Origin: Cervus elaphus
Taxonomy: Eukaryota > Chordata > Mammalia > Artiodactyla > Cervidae
Reading direction: 5' to 3'
NCBI RefSeq assembly: GCF_910594005.1
Contig: NC_057815.1
Coordinates: forward strand, 78,477,552-78,541,551
Length of the DNA stretch: 64,000 nt
The notes under the pieces: generated by a model
Database searches by the model: none
What the model was told of the DNA's origin: nothing
Seen by the model: only the letters and a program-made list of their open reading frames with translations
Translations under genes and position numbers: made by a program
Shown: positions 1-10,715 of the stretch, one piece after another
Position numbering within the stretch: the first letter of the stretch is position 1
Layout of the letters: the number at the start of each line of letters is the position of its first letter

Positions 1-16
1 ATGTCTTTTGTTACAG
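1..16 (+). other. EHF: intron end / splice acceptor before last EHF exon
   Basis: The window opens in the last bases of an intron. A T-rich tract followed by the acceptor TTACAG ends at base 16. The next base completes a codon split across the junction, after which the ETS-domain reading frame runs without interruption. The donor side lies outside the window. Confidence 0.85.
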
Positions 17-116
17 ATATTACTACAAAAGAGAAATTCTGGAACGTGTGGATGGCCGAAGACTGGTATATAAATTTGGCAAGAATGCACGTGGATGGAG
101 GGAAAATGAAAACTGA
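17..116 (+). CDS. EHF: ETS transcription factor EHF (ESE-3), C-terminal coding exon, partial
   Basis: EHF is an epithelium-specific ETS transcription factor that acts in the nucleus and binds GGAA-core sites. This exon encodes the end of its DNA-binding ETS domain. Base 17 finishes a split codon, 32 complete codons run from 18 to 113, and TGA is at 114-116. Visible ETS hallmarks are the YYYKRE end of the recognition helix, then ILERVDGRRLVYKFGKNARG (the beta3-beta4 wing), then a very short tail ending GWRENEN. That immediate stop fits EHF. The paralogue ELF3 continues past this point with a different longer tail, and ELF5 differs around the KN motif. The remaining residues of the family's roughly 300 lie in upstream exons outside the window. 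The frame shows no damage, so this reads as a functional gene end. Identity as EHF is from family knowledge; the exon structure is seen directly. Confidence 0.93.
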
Positions 117-965
117 AGCTGCTGACACCTTTGAACACAAAGCTAAATACCCCCCCAAATGATAACCAACCATGAAGTTCCCGGACGTAAATATTTCAAA
201 GACTACTTTTTTCTGATATTTATGTACCACGAGGGGGAAAAAAAATACATCTACTTCTAACAGGAAGAAGGAACATGACAGTTGATAAAATTATTTTGTT
301 ACTTTTGAAGTATGTCCTATATGGGGAACAAACGTACACAGTTTTCTGTGAAATATGACGCTGTGTCTGGTTGTGATTTGTTTTTGACTCTTTCGTGAAG
401 TTCTTTTCTGCTGCAAGAAGGACAGTGTCTTGTGCTTCTTGCTAAGAGAAAGAAAAATAATCAGAGGGCATTAAATGGTTTTATATGCAAAATGATTTAG
501 GAAAAGGTGACATGTCCTCCACATGTAAGCATTCACGTGGCCTCCTCAAGTGAGGTGGATGTGGTCGCCAGGATGAACTTCAGGGTCTCAGATTAATGGG
601 ATGAACCAGAAGGATGTTGGGATGTTTACCTTGACCTTCAGGAGTGAGTGAGTGGAGACTGAGGACTTCTGCAGTCCAGGCTGGACTGTAATCACTGCAT
701 AATCACATAACTTTTTTGTTTAAATCAGAGAAGAATAATGGTGCAAGGGGCTTTATACTCATTCAGGAATGATTTACCTGGTGTGAAGTCTATCTTCCCT
801 CCTCCTTCTCAACTCATTGGTGAAAAACTTCAGTTGCCACCTCTGCTCACTTTTGGTTATTTAAGAGAAGGCCTGGCCTTGGTTATTTTTATATTAATTG
901 CTTAAAAAAATCAGTGGGAAAAGGAGATGATGAGTTTTCTCTTGTATTCCCATTATCTGTGGTTT

Positions 966-1189
966 CAGAATTGGCACAATTGACATTTTTGGCTGAATTC
1001 TTCTTTGTTGTGTATTATTTTGGCTGTCGTGTGTGTTTTGAGATGGTTAGCATATCTATGACCTCTACCTGCTATATGCCAATAGCACTGTGGTCGTCAA
1101 AGTTGTGACAACCAGAAATGTTTCTAGACATTGCCAAATGTCCCCCAGTTTGGGTAGGTGTGGGGATTGCCTTTGACTGAGAACCACTG
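966..1189 (-). mobile_element. MER5A-type hAT-Charlie DNA transposon relic
   Basis: The reverse complement of the MER5A pattern is recognisable: ATTGACATTTTTGGC near 978, GACAACCAGAAATGTTTCTA near 1109, then GACATTGCCAAATGTCCCCC, and the terminal GAGAACCACTG at about 1179-1189. It lies antisense inside the presumed EHF 3' UTR. It is non-autonomous and too old to be mobile. Confidence 0.75.
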
Positions 1190-1445
1190 GTTTAGCCAGT
1201 CAAGATGAAGATGGTGATTTACTCTCAGAACAACAGCAACAATATCCCTGGAGTGAAGACTTTAAAGTCAACCTATTTTTCATTTTTAAAATGTTGGGAC
1301 AATGGGTTGGAATCGCTAGAGGGACTTCTTTTCAGAACCCCAGATGAGAGCTAGAATTAGATAACTTAAACAAGAGCTAACAATGCAACACATTTTCAGT
1401 AGCATGACAAAACAGAGAAAAAATTATATTGTAGAAGGAAACACA

Positions 1446-1477
1446 GAAGAGAGAGAGGGAGACAGACAGAGAGAGGT
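1446..1477. repeat. GA-rich simple repeat
   Basis: Imperfect (GA)n with GACA interruptions on the sense strand of the presumed EHF 3' UTR. Confidence 0.8.
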
Positions 1478-2860
1478 TATTTTCAGGGAAATATATTTGC
1501 AGATATTGCTTCTTATAATCTTTCCTCTTTTGGATAACCTTCCTGTCTCATTTTAACTCTTTCCAAAGTGAATGATGTCTTGTCTAGATTGGGATCTAGA
1601 GGAATGTTAAAACAAACAAGCAAACAAAAAAAGACTAAAGAAAGGAAGGATGAAAGAGAAAAACAGAAAACTCAGTTCAGGAGCTGTGGTCAGGAAGGAG
1701 TTAGAGACTTTCCTCAGTATCTGTAATTTGACAATGCTGAGTAGTACCTCTGGAGGTTACCAAGCCAGGCAGAAAGAAAAACAACTCAGTTGTACCTTCA
1801 GAAGGTCATTCATCTCACTAAGCTGTGCTCCAAGGTCACTGGCCATAATGGCTCTCATTATAAGGACAATGAGCAGCCCAAATCGGAGGCATTCCCACAA
1901 GAAAGACAAACCTTGCTCTCCAAGCAAGGCTGTAGAACTGAGGCTTTCCCAGCAGTTGACCATACTTCCCACAGAAGAGATTAAACTTCCAGATATTTGA
2001 ATTAATGTAAACATGTGAATGTTTGCATGTCTGTGTGTAGTTATTAAGAGACATCTGCTAATTTGCTCTCTGCTGTCCTCTGGCTTGGCCTGTTCATCAT
2101 CTAAGCTGCCTGGATCATTCTCTGAGCTCTCCCTTCCTCAAAACTGTAAGTTCCTCATGTTCCTCCAAATTGGTCTTGGCTCTTTCTTCACCCTCTCTGT
2201 TGAAGAGCAACCCCTGCTAGGTAGTGAGTCTGGGGTGTACTGACTGGAACACTGCAGATAATTAGCAGATTGTGTTATTTGTTGAAAGTGACGGTTTCTT
2301 GGCACCTGGTTCCTACTTAAATAGGTTGGCGTATTAAGTTCTCAGCATATCTCTCTATTGTCTTGGCTTGAGTTTGATGCATTTTCTATGTGCTATTCGT
2401 GACTTGGAGAACGCAAGGTAATTGAGCCATGCCAACTTGGGGTGTGAACAGAATCTTTCCCACCCCAGTGTTGCAAGGGAGAGAAAAATCTCAGCAACAA
2501 GCCAGCAGTAGGTGAAGCCCCCTTCTTTTGGTAACTCACAGCTTCTCACTTAAGAAGCTCTCATCTGAGCCAGCACTCCTATGGTCACTACACATGGCCT
2601 CCTGAAACCCCTCTTACACTAAAGGCTTGGGCTCTTATTTTATTTTTTCATAGGAACCCGAGGAAGGAAATGTATTGCTAAGACTTTACTAGATTCAGAT
2701 CATCTTGGGGCCTCTAGTTAATTGACTTGATGAAACCAGCAAAGCCCTGATTCCCAGTGACGTGCCTACAACTTCTGGAAGTTGCTTTCTGAGCAGCACA
2801 GACCAGGGCAGTGAGTTTTTCTTTGAAATGTGCTTGTTCTCCTTTCAAACTCTTCTCTTG

Positions 2861-2972
2861 CTAGACTGTAAGCTCTGTGAGGGCAGGGATGATATCTTAG
2901 CAATACTGTTTTTTCAATACCTACATGAGATAGGTCCTTAGTAACTATATGATGAGTTAATGAATAAATGTC
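2861..2972 (+). repeat. L2 LINE 3' end
   Basis: It begins CTAGACTGTAAGCTCTGTGA and continues GGGCAGGGAT, then a degenerate middle ending in a TTAATGAATAAATG block, the typical 3' end of mammalian L2. It supplies the AATAAA at 2963-2968 within the presumed EHF 3' UTR. Confidence 0.75.
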
Positions 2973-3720
2973 TTCTGGAAGACTCCTCGGATTGGGAGCC
3001 CATATCCGTAATCGTGATGTAAATTGTTTCTTTACTGGACAAAGAGCACAACAGCCAAAACTTCAAGGACTTACTATCTGTCAGATGAACATTTTACTGT
3101 GAGATTCTTTACTTTGCCTTCCTACCTGAGCTGAAATAAAACCAAAACAGGTTATTTGGTTCTGCAAATCAACCTATGTTGTGTGAGAATTCTGTCACCT
3201 CACTGGGAACTGTGAGAATTACCTGGTATATGAGAAGCCAGTCATGAACCTTGAACCTGTCTTAAACGATGAAGATTATGAATGTTTATATGATGTAAAT
3301 TTCTATTTAAGTGTAAAGCAGTTCTAAGTTTTAGTATTTGGGGGTTGGTTTGTATTTTTTTTTCTTTTTGAAAAATATTGAGGGATCTTTTGATAAGGTT
3401 AGTCATGCACGTTAGATTTTAGTTTTGCAAGTGTGTTGCTTTTCAAATGTATAAAATATAGGAGAAGTTAAAATAGTAAGAGGGAAAGACAATTATATTA
3501 TTCTTCTATCGTTAAAAAAAAAGTTGAGTGACTACTTGTGTGCACAGCATGGAACCATCTTTGGGAGGGGTCTATCTAACCATATAGGGTGTAAGAGATG
3601 CTCCACAGGAGCCCACGGAATGGCTACTTCCTATGTGAAAGAAAGTACGTGAGCTGAATTAGCCTCAGCACTGCTTCTCAGGATTCCATTTCTGGAATAA
3701 GAGAGAGAACATTGAATAAA

Positions 3721-4140
3721 AACGTGTTGAGACTGGGTGTCGCAAACCACTGAAATGTGTAAGCCTTCAAGAGTTTAGCTTAATTGGGATTAACCTTTCT
3801 GTAACTGTCTGCCTAATTCTTGCTTTTGTTCCCATCTGGCTTCTGGGTTGACATTTTTTGGGGAAGCAACCCTACTGCCGCTATTTTTTTAACAATCAGA
3901 AACCTTGCCCTTGAAACTGTGTTAAATTCAAACTGAGTATTTCTGTTTTATGAAAGAATTATTTTTTTCAAAATACAGGTTTTTTTTTGTTTGTTTGTTT
4001 GATGGGTCCCAGAAAACACTAATAAAAACTACAGAGACCAGCCTGTAACTGTGTGTTTCATGCTTCAACAAGCCATCCAGAACTGGGCTTAGAGGAATGC
4101 ACTTAGTCTGTAGCAACACAACTTAGGCAGTTTCTGCATG
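3721..4140. other. EHF 3' flank or distal 3' UTR, no repeat assigned
   Basis: AT-rich sequence with a T-run and TTTG repeat near 3981-4000 and an AATAAA at 4021-4026. No ORF or known repeat is supported. Confidence 0.4.
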
Positions 4141-4700
4141 TGTTTACTCAATAATCATTTACCGAGCATCTATTCCTACGTGCCAGGCATTGTCCTAGGC
4201 ACCGAATTATGGCAGAAAAGGAAAGAGGCAAAAAAAATTCTGCTCTTGTGACATTTATGTTCTATTGGATGGAAACAGACAAGAAACAAAATATTGACAA
4301 ACACAACATGGCATATCAGATGTGTCGTCAAGAGATGTAGAGCAAGGAAGAGGAGTAGAGTATACTGGGTATGTAGGGGTGATTGTGAGTTTTGGCAGGG
4401 TTAAGAAAGATGGAAGGAAAGGAACCGTGTAGATAGCTGGGGTGGGGAATGGTACCCTATTGGAGGCACCAGCAAATGCAAAGTTCCTGAGGTTCTTGAC
4501 ACCTGTTCCTGAGATGTCCAAAGAACAGGAAGATAGTCTGTTTGCAAGATAGACTCAGCAATAGTAGAAAATAACATTAGAGAGCTTGGAGGCCATGCTG
4601 AAGGCTCTAGTTTGAGTGAGATGGGGAACCAGAGAGGAATACCACGCTCCATTGCTGGTTTGAAAGGGTCTTTCTAGCTGTTCTGTTGAGGATAAATTGC
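4141..4700 (-). repeat. L2 LINE fragment, antisense
   Basis: The left end matches the reverse complement of the L2 3' end (TGTTTACTCAATAATCATTT, then ACGTGCCAGGCATTGTCCTA). A 'tctattggatggaaacagac' block and a degenerate internal portion follow, including 'gcaaatgcaaagttcctgag'. The right boundary is uncertain. Confidence 0.6.
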
Positions 4701-4949
4701 AGGAAGCCATTCAATGCTTAGAGTACATTCCTAGTGAAGGATGAACAAAGGGAGGCAGAAAAGATCACTGTCACATCCAGCTTTCCAATACCACACTTAA
4801 AAACATTTCCAGGCAGGACATACGTTCTACCAGTTCATAGCATATTTCTCCTGGGGGTGTGGAGTCTTCAGTCCTTCACTTAAATTCATAAGTCACAATG
4901 AAAATAACTTGGGGAAGAACCAGTTGATCCCAGGAACTGGGATGTGTTC

Positions 4950-5127
4950 TTTGTATACATGATTGCATTTAATCCACATGCATCTTGTTATATATAAATA
5001 TTATCTCCAATTTTCAAATGAAGGAAATGAAGGTCAGAAAGGTTAAATGACTTTCTTAATGTCACACAGTTAGTAGTAATTGGTAGAACTGGCATTGTTC
5101 ACCCAGCTCTCTTTTTCCAAAAGTCCA
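4950..5127 (-). repeat. MIR SINE, antisense
   Basis: Degenerate reverse-complement MIR core: ATTTAATCCACATGCATC, then TTTCAAATGAAGGAAATGAA and GTCACACAGTTAGTAGTAA. Its right end is the target of a CHR SINE insertion. Confidence 0.65.
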
Positions 5128-5256
5128 CGTTCCTTTTTTTTTTTTAACTGCACCAGGCAACTTGCAGGATCTTGGTTCCCTAACCAGGGACTTAACAGGG
5201 GCTATGGCGGTGAGAGCACCGAGTCCTTGCCATTGGACCACCAGGGAATTCCCCCC
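5128..5256 (-). mobile_element. CHR-type tRNA-derived SINE
   Basis: A poly-T tail (5133-5145) is followed by reverse-complement CHR sequence: GGATCTTGGTTCCCTAACCA, then CATTGGACCACCAGGGAATT. The 8-base AAAGTCCA at 5120-5127 and 5257-5264 looks like the target-site duplication. Confidence 0.8.
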
Positions 5257-5308
5257 AAAGTCCATACTCATAACACTAACATTTCTTTAGTGTGTCAGAA
5301 CACTAATG

Positions 5309-5312
<4 letters not shown>

Positions 5313-5339
<27 letters not shown>
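5313..5339. repeat. (AC)n microsatellite
   Basis: About 13 uninterrupted AC units. Confidence 0.95.
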
Positions 5340-5343
<4 letters not shown>

Positions 5344-5835
5344 TTCATGGTTAAAGACATTGAAGAAACAGTACTGAGTCAAATGATGTATTACAGAGTT
5401 ATTTACTATAGGCTTTTCCAGAGCCTTTGTGTTATGACGTGCATTATGAATCTGTAAGAGAGGTAAAAAAGCGTTCCCAATTCTCCAAGCCTATTTGACA
5501 ATGGAACTTTTTCATCAAAGAAGACTTCATGAAATCAGCACCCTTTGGAACACTCAGGGAAATGATGATCTCTTGAGATTACCTCTCTGAGCTACAAGAA
5601 GCAGTATTTTCATTTTCAGGCCAAATTAGTATGCTGATAATATTCAAGCACATCAGAATCAGCCCACTTAATATAAATTCCATTTTTTTTTCCATGAAGG
5701 AGAAATTCCCTCATTGCCTTGGGAATTATTTGCACTGACACATGTCTCAGTAATCATGAAGAGCTTGCGGAGTATCTCCTCTTTGGGAATCAGGAACTCT
5801 CCTGAATTTTAACTCTTTAGAAATATCTGTTTGTC
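5340..5835. other. unassigned unique sequence
   Basis: No supported gene or repeat. AT-rich, with stop codons in all frames. Confidence 0.4.
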
Positions 5836-6027
5836 CAAAAGTATAGGTGCTAGCCACATGTGGTGATTAACATTTAAGTTAGTTAAAATTATAGAAATGA
5901 AAATATAGCTTGTTAATTGCACTACCATATGTGTAGTCACATATGGCTAAAGGTTTCTCTATTGGATAAACAGATATAAAACATTTCCATAATCAAAGAA
6001 CATTCCAATGGACAGCACTGCTCTAGA
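5836..6027. mobile_element. MER-type short DNA transposon relic
   Basis: The two ends are inverted: GCTAGCCACATGTGGTGATT on the left and CCAATGGACAGCACTGCTCT on the right, with an internal CATATGTGTAGTCACATATG. This matches a familiar mammalian hAT-like miniature element ('agccacatgtggct ... ttggacagc'). The exact family is not assigned. Confidence 0.5.
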
Positions 6028-6490
6028 ATCTGACTTGGGAGGATGGGATAAGGGTGGAAAGGGGAAAGGGTAGTGAGCAAAACTAATCAACAGTGAAATA
6101 AGATCCACTAAGCCTTAGAAACCAGAGGTGACCCTGAATTCTAGAGAACAAAAAATTAATAAAGATCCAAAGCAAATATCTCTGTGTTTGCTGGAATGGT
6201 GACAGTTATCTACGAGTGCAAACAAGTTCCATGCTGTCAGTGGAGTCTTGGAGTGGGAGGAATTGACTATGCTTATCTCCAAATCCCACAAATACTTTAT
6301 AGTTATTAATGTGAACATTCCAAGAACGTGGCTCTCTGGTCGAAAATTTTGGTATTGAGGAGATATCACTGAAATGGGAAGGGAAACGAAACGTCCAAAA
6401 TAGGAATAGCTGGTATTGCCCACTGTTGGCTATAAATGTCATGAACACCATTTTCTTCCTACTTTTCAGGACCGACTTCTTGAGTGAGTA
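6028..6490. other. unassigned unique sequence
   Basis: No repeat or coding exon recognised. Contains an isolated AATAAA at 6158-6163. Confidence 0.35.
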
Positions 6491-6500
6491 GTTGACCAAT

Positions 6501-6700
6501 GGTGGTGGTGGTTTAGCCACTAAGTTGCAACCCCACGCATTGTAGCCTGCCAGGCTCCTCTGTCCGCAGGATTTCCCAGGCAAGAATACTGGAGTGGGTT
6601 GCCACTTCCTTCTCCAGGGGATCTTCCTGATCCGGGATTGAACCTGTGTTTCTTGCCTTAGCAGCTGGATTCTTAACTGTTGAGCCACTAAGGAAGCCCA
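6501..6700 (-). mobile_element. Bov-tA SINE, antisense
   Basis: Standard antisense Bov-tA features: GCCAGGCTCCTCTGTCC, CAGGCAAGAATACTGGAGTG, CTTCTCCAGGGGATCTTCC and a tRNA-like head near GAGCCACTAAGGAAGCCC. The flanks GTTGACCAAT (6491-6500) and GCTGACCTAT (6701-6710) are a plausible diverged duplication. Confidence 0.9.
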
Positions 6701-6839
6701 GCTGACCTATAGACTATTTTCTTATGCCTCAATTCTCTTCTCTTAACCCACAATCTGGCCTCTGTTCATATCAAGTCACTGAAAATGCCCCGTGAAGATC
6801 ATAGTCAAACTCATCCATACCTCGGGGACTTGGTTTCAG

Positions 6840-7172
6840 TTGTTCCCTTCACCTAAAATACACTTTTGATGGCCTTGTGGTTGGCAGATTCCTAAAGCCA
6901 CCTTTGTTAATCACTTGAGCTTCAGCTGCTCACCCACTGTCTCCATGACTTGCTATTGTACTATCCTCATTTTATCTTCTTTTTAGAACTATCACTGCTT
7001 GAAATTACATTTTTAGGTCATTATGTTACTCTTACAGTATTTGTATTCCCTGCTAGAATGGAAGCTTCAAGAGAGCAGGTATCTTGTCCACCACATTCAC
7101 CAATATATTCCTAGCGTTAGGATGTGCCTAACATATGTATCTGGCTCAATGAATATTTGTTGAATAAATGAA
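6840..7172 (+). repeat. L2 LINE 3' end
   Basis: CTAGAATGGAAGCTTCAAGA, then TGGCTCAATGAATATTTGTT and GAATAAATGAAGG fit a sense L2 3' end. The left portion is degenerate. Confidence 0.65.
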
Positions 7173-7611
7173 GGACTTTTTTTGTTTTCAAATTCCAAGA
7201 CCTTTCTTTTGACTTCATGATTTTTGATATTGCTGACCTCCCTTTCTACTTTGGAAAAGATCCATTTCCTTTGCTGCAACAGTTTTCTTCTCCTGCTTTC
7301 CTCATTCTTCAGTTCTTACTCTTCCCATCCTTCTAACGACATGTGCTCGCCAAGATAAAATCCTTAGCCCTTACCCTCCTCTCTTTACATTCTCACCCTC
7401 AAAGCTTAGGCTCTTGAAAGCTCAGTTTAGAGACTTTGTAATGATATGAGGGATGAACAGGCTATTTTCTTTCTGGTCCTGGCTTCAACTCTAACTGGCT
7501 GGAGACTGCAGTCATGTCATTTAACTTCTCCATTCTTTAGTTTCTTACTTTCCTAAATGGAAATATATACACTTAATTCACAGCAGTGTTGTGGGAATGG
7601 AGTGGACAGAA
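7173..7611. other. unassigned unique sequence
   Basis: CT-rich and AT-rich stretch. No gene or repeat supported. Confidence 0.35.
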
Positions 7612-7614
7612 TCT

Positions 7615-7814
7615 AATATTTATGGAGGTTTTATACAGATAGGCACTGTGCTAAACACTTTGCATTTGTTTATTTATTTGTTTCTTTAAATCTTTGCTCA
7701 TGAGATAGGTTCACTGTTATTTCCATCTTGTAGTTGAGGAAACTGAGGCTTAGAGAGGCAAAGAATCTTACCTGACTTCACCCTGCTAGTGTGTGGCAGA
7801 GCTGAGATTTGAAA
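7615..7814 (-). repeat. MIR SINE, antisense
   Basis: TAGGCACTGTGCTAAACACT, then GTTGAGGAAACTGAGGCTTA and GTGTGGCAGAGCTGAGATTT. An internal (ATTT)n-like block sits near 7669-7690. A Bov-tA element abuts its right end. Confidence 0.8.
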
Positions 7815-8034
7815 CTCTGCCTGAGTGGTAAAGAACCCACCTGCTAATGCAGGCAGAGGTAAAAGACACCAGTTTGATCCCTGGGTCAGAAAGATCCCTT
7901 GGAGTAGGAAATGGCAATCCACTCCAGTTTTCTTGCCTGGAGAATCCCACGGACAAAAGAACCTGGCATGCTGCAGTTCATAGGGTCCTGAAGAGTGGGA
8001 TACAGCTGAAGCCACTTAGCATGCATGACACACT
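7815..8034 (+). mobile_element. Bov-tA SINE
   Basis: Sense Bov-tA: GAGTGGTAAAGAACCCACCT, ATCCCTGGGTCAGAAAGATC, then CTTGCCTGGAGAATCCCACG, and a tail near CACTTAGCATGCATGACACA. It is inserted in or at the end of a MIR. Confidence 0.88.
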
Positions 8035-8372
8035 GGCTGAGTCCAGAGTTGGTGTCTCAATCATGATGCTCTATTGTCTCTCTTGGAGACTGCTATGAAA
8101 AGAATTAACCACTAAACAATGTAAAAAAATTATTACTAAATTTGTGACAACTCTAAGAGAGGTATTTAAGGTCTTTAGTCTGGGAACACAATGATATCTA
8201 ACCAACAAGGTTGTTTTCAAGTCATTTTACCTTGTGTTAAAGTCATACTTGATCATCCCTAGCCAGAGATGATGATTCAAGGAGTATTCAGTGTCGGATC
8301 TGCCTTAAGATCTCAGCCCCAGAGATGGTTGGAGCTGGAAGATCATTTGGTTTGAACTGCCATCAGAAACCC

Positions 8373-8510
8373 CAGAAGAGGAAATGGCAACCCACTGCAG
8401 TATTCTTGCCTAGAAAATCCCATGGAAAAAGGAGCCTGGCAGGCTATAGTCCATGGGGTTGCAAAGTATTGGCCATGACTGAGCAACTGAGCATGCAAGC
8501 ACACACACTA
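8373..8510 (+). mobile_element. Bov-tA SINE, 5'-truncated
   Basis: Starts mid-element at AGAAGAGGAAATGGCAACCC and continues through CTTGCCTAGAAAATCCCATG to GACTGAGCAACTGAGCATG, with a CA-rich tail. The tRNA-like head is missing. Confidence 0.85.
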
Positions 8511-9840
8511 TAATAAAAGTGCAGAGAGCTTAATGTGCAAACCCAAGATGGTCACCCAGGCTCTTAACTAAGAGCAGAAGGCAGTCTTCCAGTTTTTCTG
8601 TTCACGCATCTTTTCATGCAAATGTGAGCTTTCCTGATTGTGGACTCCACCATCCCCCGTAACATGGAGATATCCTTTACAAAGTTTTTTTTCTCCGGAC
8701 CTCCACGGTGATGCCATGTGACCTTCTTATGCTGATTCTTTCAATCTTATACTGGTTCTTCAACATCACCTCCCCTCTGGGTCCCCAGACAGGTTCAATA
8801 GGAAAAACTGCACATCCTGGATGTCAGTAGAAGAGCAGATGTGAAACCAGAGGAACCAAGTCAGAGCTGCTAAAATGTGATGAATGCAGAGATCCCTCGT
8901 GCTGGGAAGGAAGGAATATAAGAGATTATGAAATCTGGTAAAAATTCCATTAATCACCAGCTCTCTGACGTCGCACGTCGGCATTATTGTGTGTGTGCGT
9001 GTGTGCGCTTACGCACGTGTGGGCACGTATATGAGCCTACCCTCCTCTCTTTCACTCTCTGTATCGCTTTCAGAGTCCCTGTTTCTTTCCCATACCTTCC
9101 CTTCCTCTTGCTCACCAATCCCTTTCAGACTCCTTCCCTCTCCAAACCTGTCTTTCCAGGTTGCTGAAAGACGGAGGGCTGACAAGACGACAGTTCCAGT
9201 CCAGGGCCCGGAATGGTGCCATCTCTCTGAAAGCCTCAGTGGTGACAATAACAAATGGTATTTACCTAAGAGTTATTAACACATCAACTGTTCTCCCCTT
9301 GACTATTTAGTCTTGTCATTCAGCACTAATGGACTTTTCCAATGGCAAACAGAGAGAGAAAAAGAAAAACAAACAGTGTATTCACACTCGATAGAGCCGG
9401 TGACCCCTGCTGAAGCTGGGAAAACAGAGGCAATCTCTTCATTTTGACCTGAGGCCACGCCTCACCTGAGTGGGGAGGGAGACACAGGATTCGGGGCTTG
9501 TGAGGGACTCTCCGCTGAGGTGTCCTGTGAGAGGGAAAACAAGAAGGAAAGAACGTGGCTATGAGGTACTGGGGGAAAAGGGCTTCCCACAGTCAACAGT
9601 TTTCAGCTCCATATGGATCAGAGCCCAGGTGCCATACACGGCACTAGAGGCTGCCACAGTCTTGCTGCTCAAGACGCAGTACAAGGCAAAGTCAGAGGAC
9701 TGGTCCAAGTTCACGCAGCAGGTTAGTGCATGAGCCCACTTGACTTCCTGTTCTACACCACTGTTCTGCATCCACCATTGATGTTCATTCTTTCTTGAGA
9801 AAGGAGATATCTTTAAGTCACTGGAAAATAGACTATTAGA
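8511..9840. other. unassigned unique sequence with GT-rich, CpG-bearing tract
   Basis: No supported exon. It holds TGACGTCG at 8966-8973 (one base from the CRE palindrome), a GTGTGTGCGTGTGTGCG tract at about 8989-9005, and a pyrimidine-rich block near 9040-9160. ORFs here are short and lack conserved motifs. Confidence 0.4.
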
Positions 9841-9970
9841 ATAAGAAGTACAGGCTTCTGAATGGGAACAATCCAAGTTCCAAATCTCATACCTTCACTG
9901 ACAAGCTGGGTGACCTGGGTGACCAATGACTTAACCTCTACACCTCACCTTCCTCATGAACAAGCAGGTA
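9841..9970 (+). repeat. MIR SINE
   Basis: Sense MIR core: CAAGCTGGGTGACCTGGGTG, then AACCTCTACACCTCACCTTC and CTCATGAACAAGCAGG. Confidence 0.65.
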
Positions 9971-10044
9971 TTCTAAGCTGGTGCTTATACTTTCTCGGGG
10001 AGACAGCCGATTAACCAGCATATTACATGGCAAAGCAATCCATA

Positions 10045-10222
10045 ATAGGGACATGCAGGAAGCTGGGACCTGGGTTCCAGGCAAGGCTCCATTACTAACT
10101 AGCCATGGGCCTTTAGGCAAGTTTCTTAAACGCTCTTGCTTTGGTTTCTTCATTTGTAAGTCAACAGGTTGGACTAGATCACATCTGAGGTTGTCCCAGA
10201 TAGAGAGTTCCAAGAATTTATG
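10045..10222 (+). repeat. MIR SINE (MIRb/MIR3-like)
   Basis: CTGGGACCTGGGTTCCAGGC, GGGCCTTTAGGCAAGTTTCT, then TTGGACTAGATCACATCTGA and the AGAGTTCCAAGAATTTATGA end. Same orientation as the neighbouring MIR at 9.9 kb. Confidence 0.75.
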
Positions 10223-10497
10223 AAAGTAAGTTTGAATGTAGTCTGAAATATATTTAAATATTTATGATTCTGCCCTGGGAAGCTTTGGTGAACTAAGGTA
10301 AACGTGAAATTATCTCTGATGGTTTTGTAAGGCCGTGGAAGTGGGAAGGGGAGTCGAGACAAAAGCAGCAGAGCCTGGATCCTTGGACATATGTGGTCAA
10401 CTCCAGGGAAAGCTGCCCTTCAGGATCTAAGAACTATATCTTCACCTGGGAAAGCAGCCCCTGGGAATATGACTCAAGGGTAACAGTGAGGGCTGAT

Positions 10498-10715
10498 ATT
10501 TATGGAGTGCTTACTCTGATTGGGATAGTACCATGCACTTTACTTATATGATCTCATTTAACTCTATGAAGTAGGTAAATAGCATTGTTACCATCTTTCC
10601 CTTGGGAGGAGGAAGTGGAGACTTAGTATGATTAACCAATTTGCCCGGGTAGCAGAACTGGGACTTGAACACAGCTCCCAAGCAATGACATTTCTATTGC
10701 AAGAACCATTAAGCT
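10498..10715 (-). repeat. MIR SINE, antisense
   Basis: ATTTATGGAGTGCTTACTCT, GATCTCATTTAACTCTATGA, then GCAGAACTGGGACTTGAACA and a terminal AACCATTAAGCTGCTA. Confidence 0.75.

Larger units (their letters stand above)
117..3720 (+). other. EHF: EHF 3' untranslated region (3' limit uncertain)
   Basis: The sequence after the stop codon has no splice-like coding continuation and is AT-rich, as expected for a long 3' UTR. Canonical AATAAA hexamers occur at 2963-2968 (inside an L2 repeat), 3135-3140, 3715-3720 and 4021-4026. Which of these is used cannot be decided from sequence alone; the end is placed at the third as a compromise. An antisense MER5A-like element and a GA-rich tract lie inside. 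Confidence 0.5.

Noticed and set aside
17..116. ELF3 or ELF5 instead of EHF
   Set aside because: ELF3 continues beyond the wing with a different longer tail, and ELF5 differs in the residues after YKFGKN. The GWRENEN stop fits EHF.
6501..6700. tRNA genes at the tRNA-like heads of Bov-tA and CHR SINEs
   Set aside because: The tRNA-related parts are degenerate SINE promoters without a cloverleaf; no free-standing tRNA gene was found.
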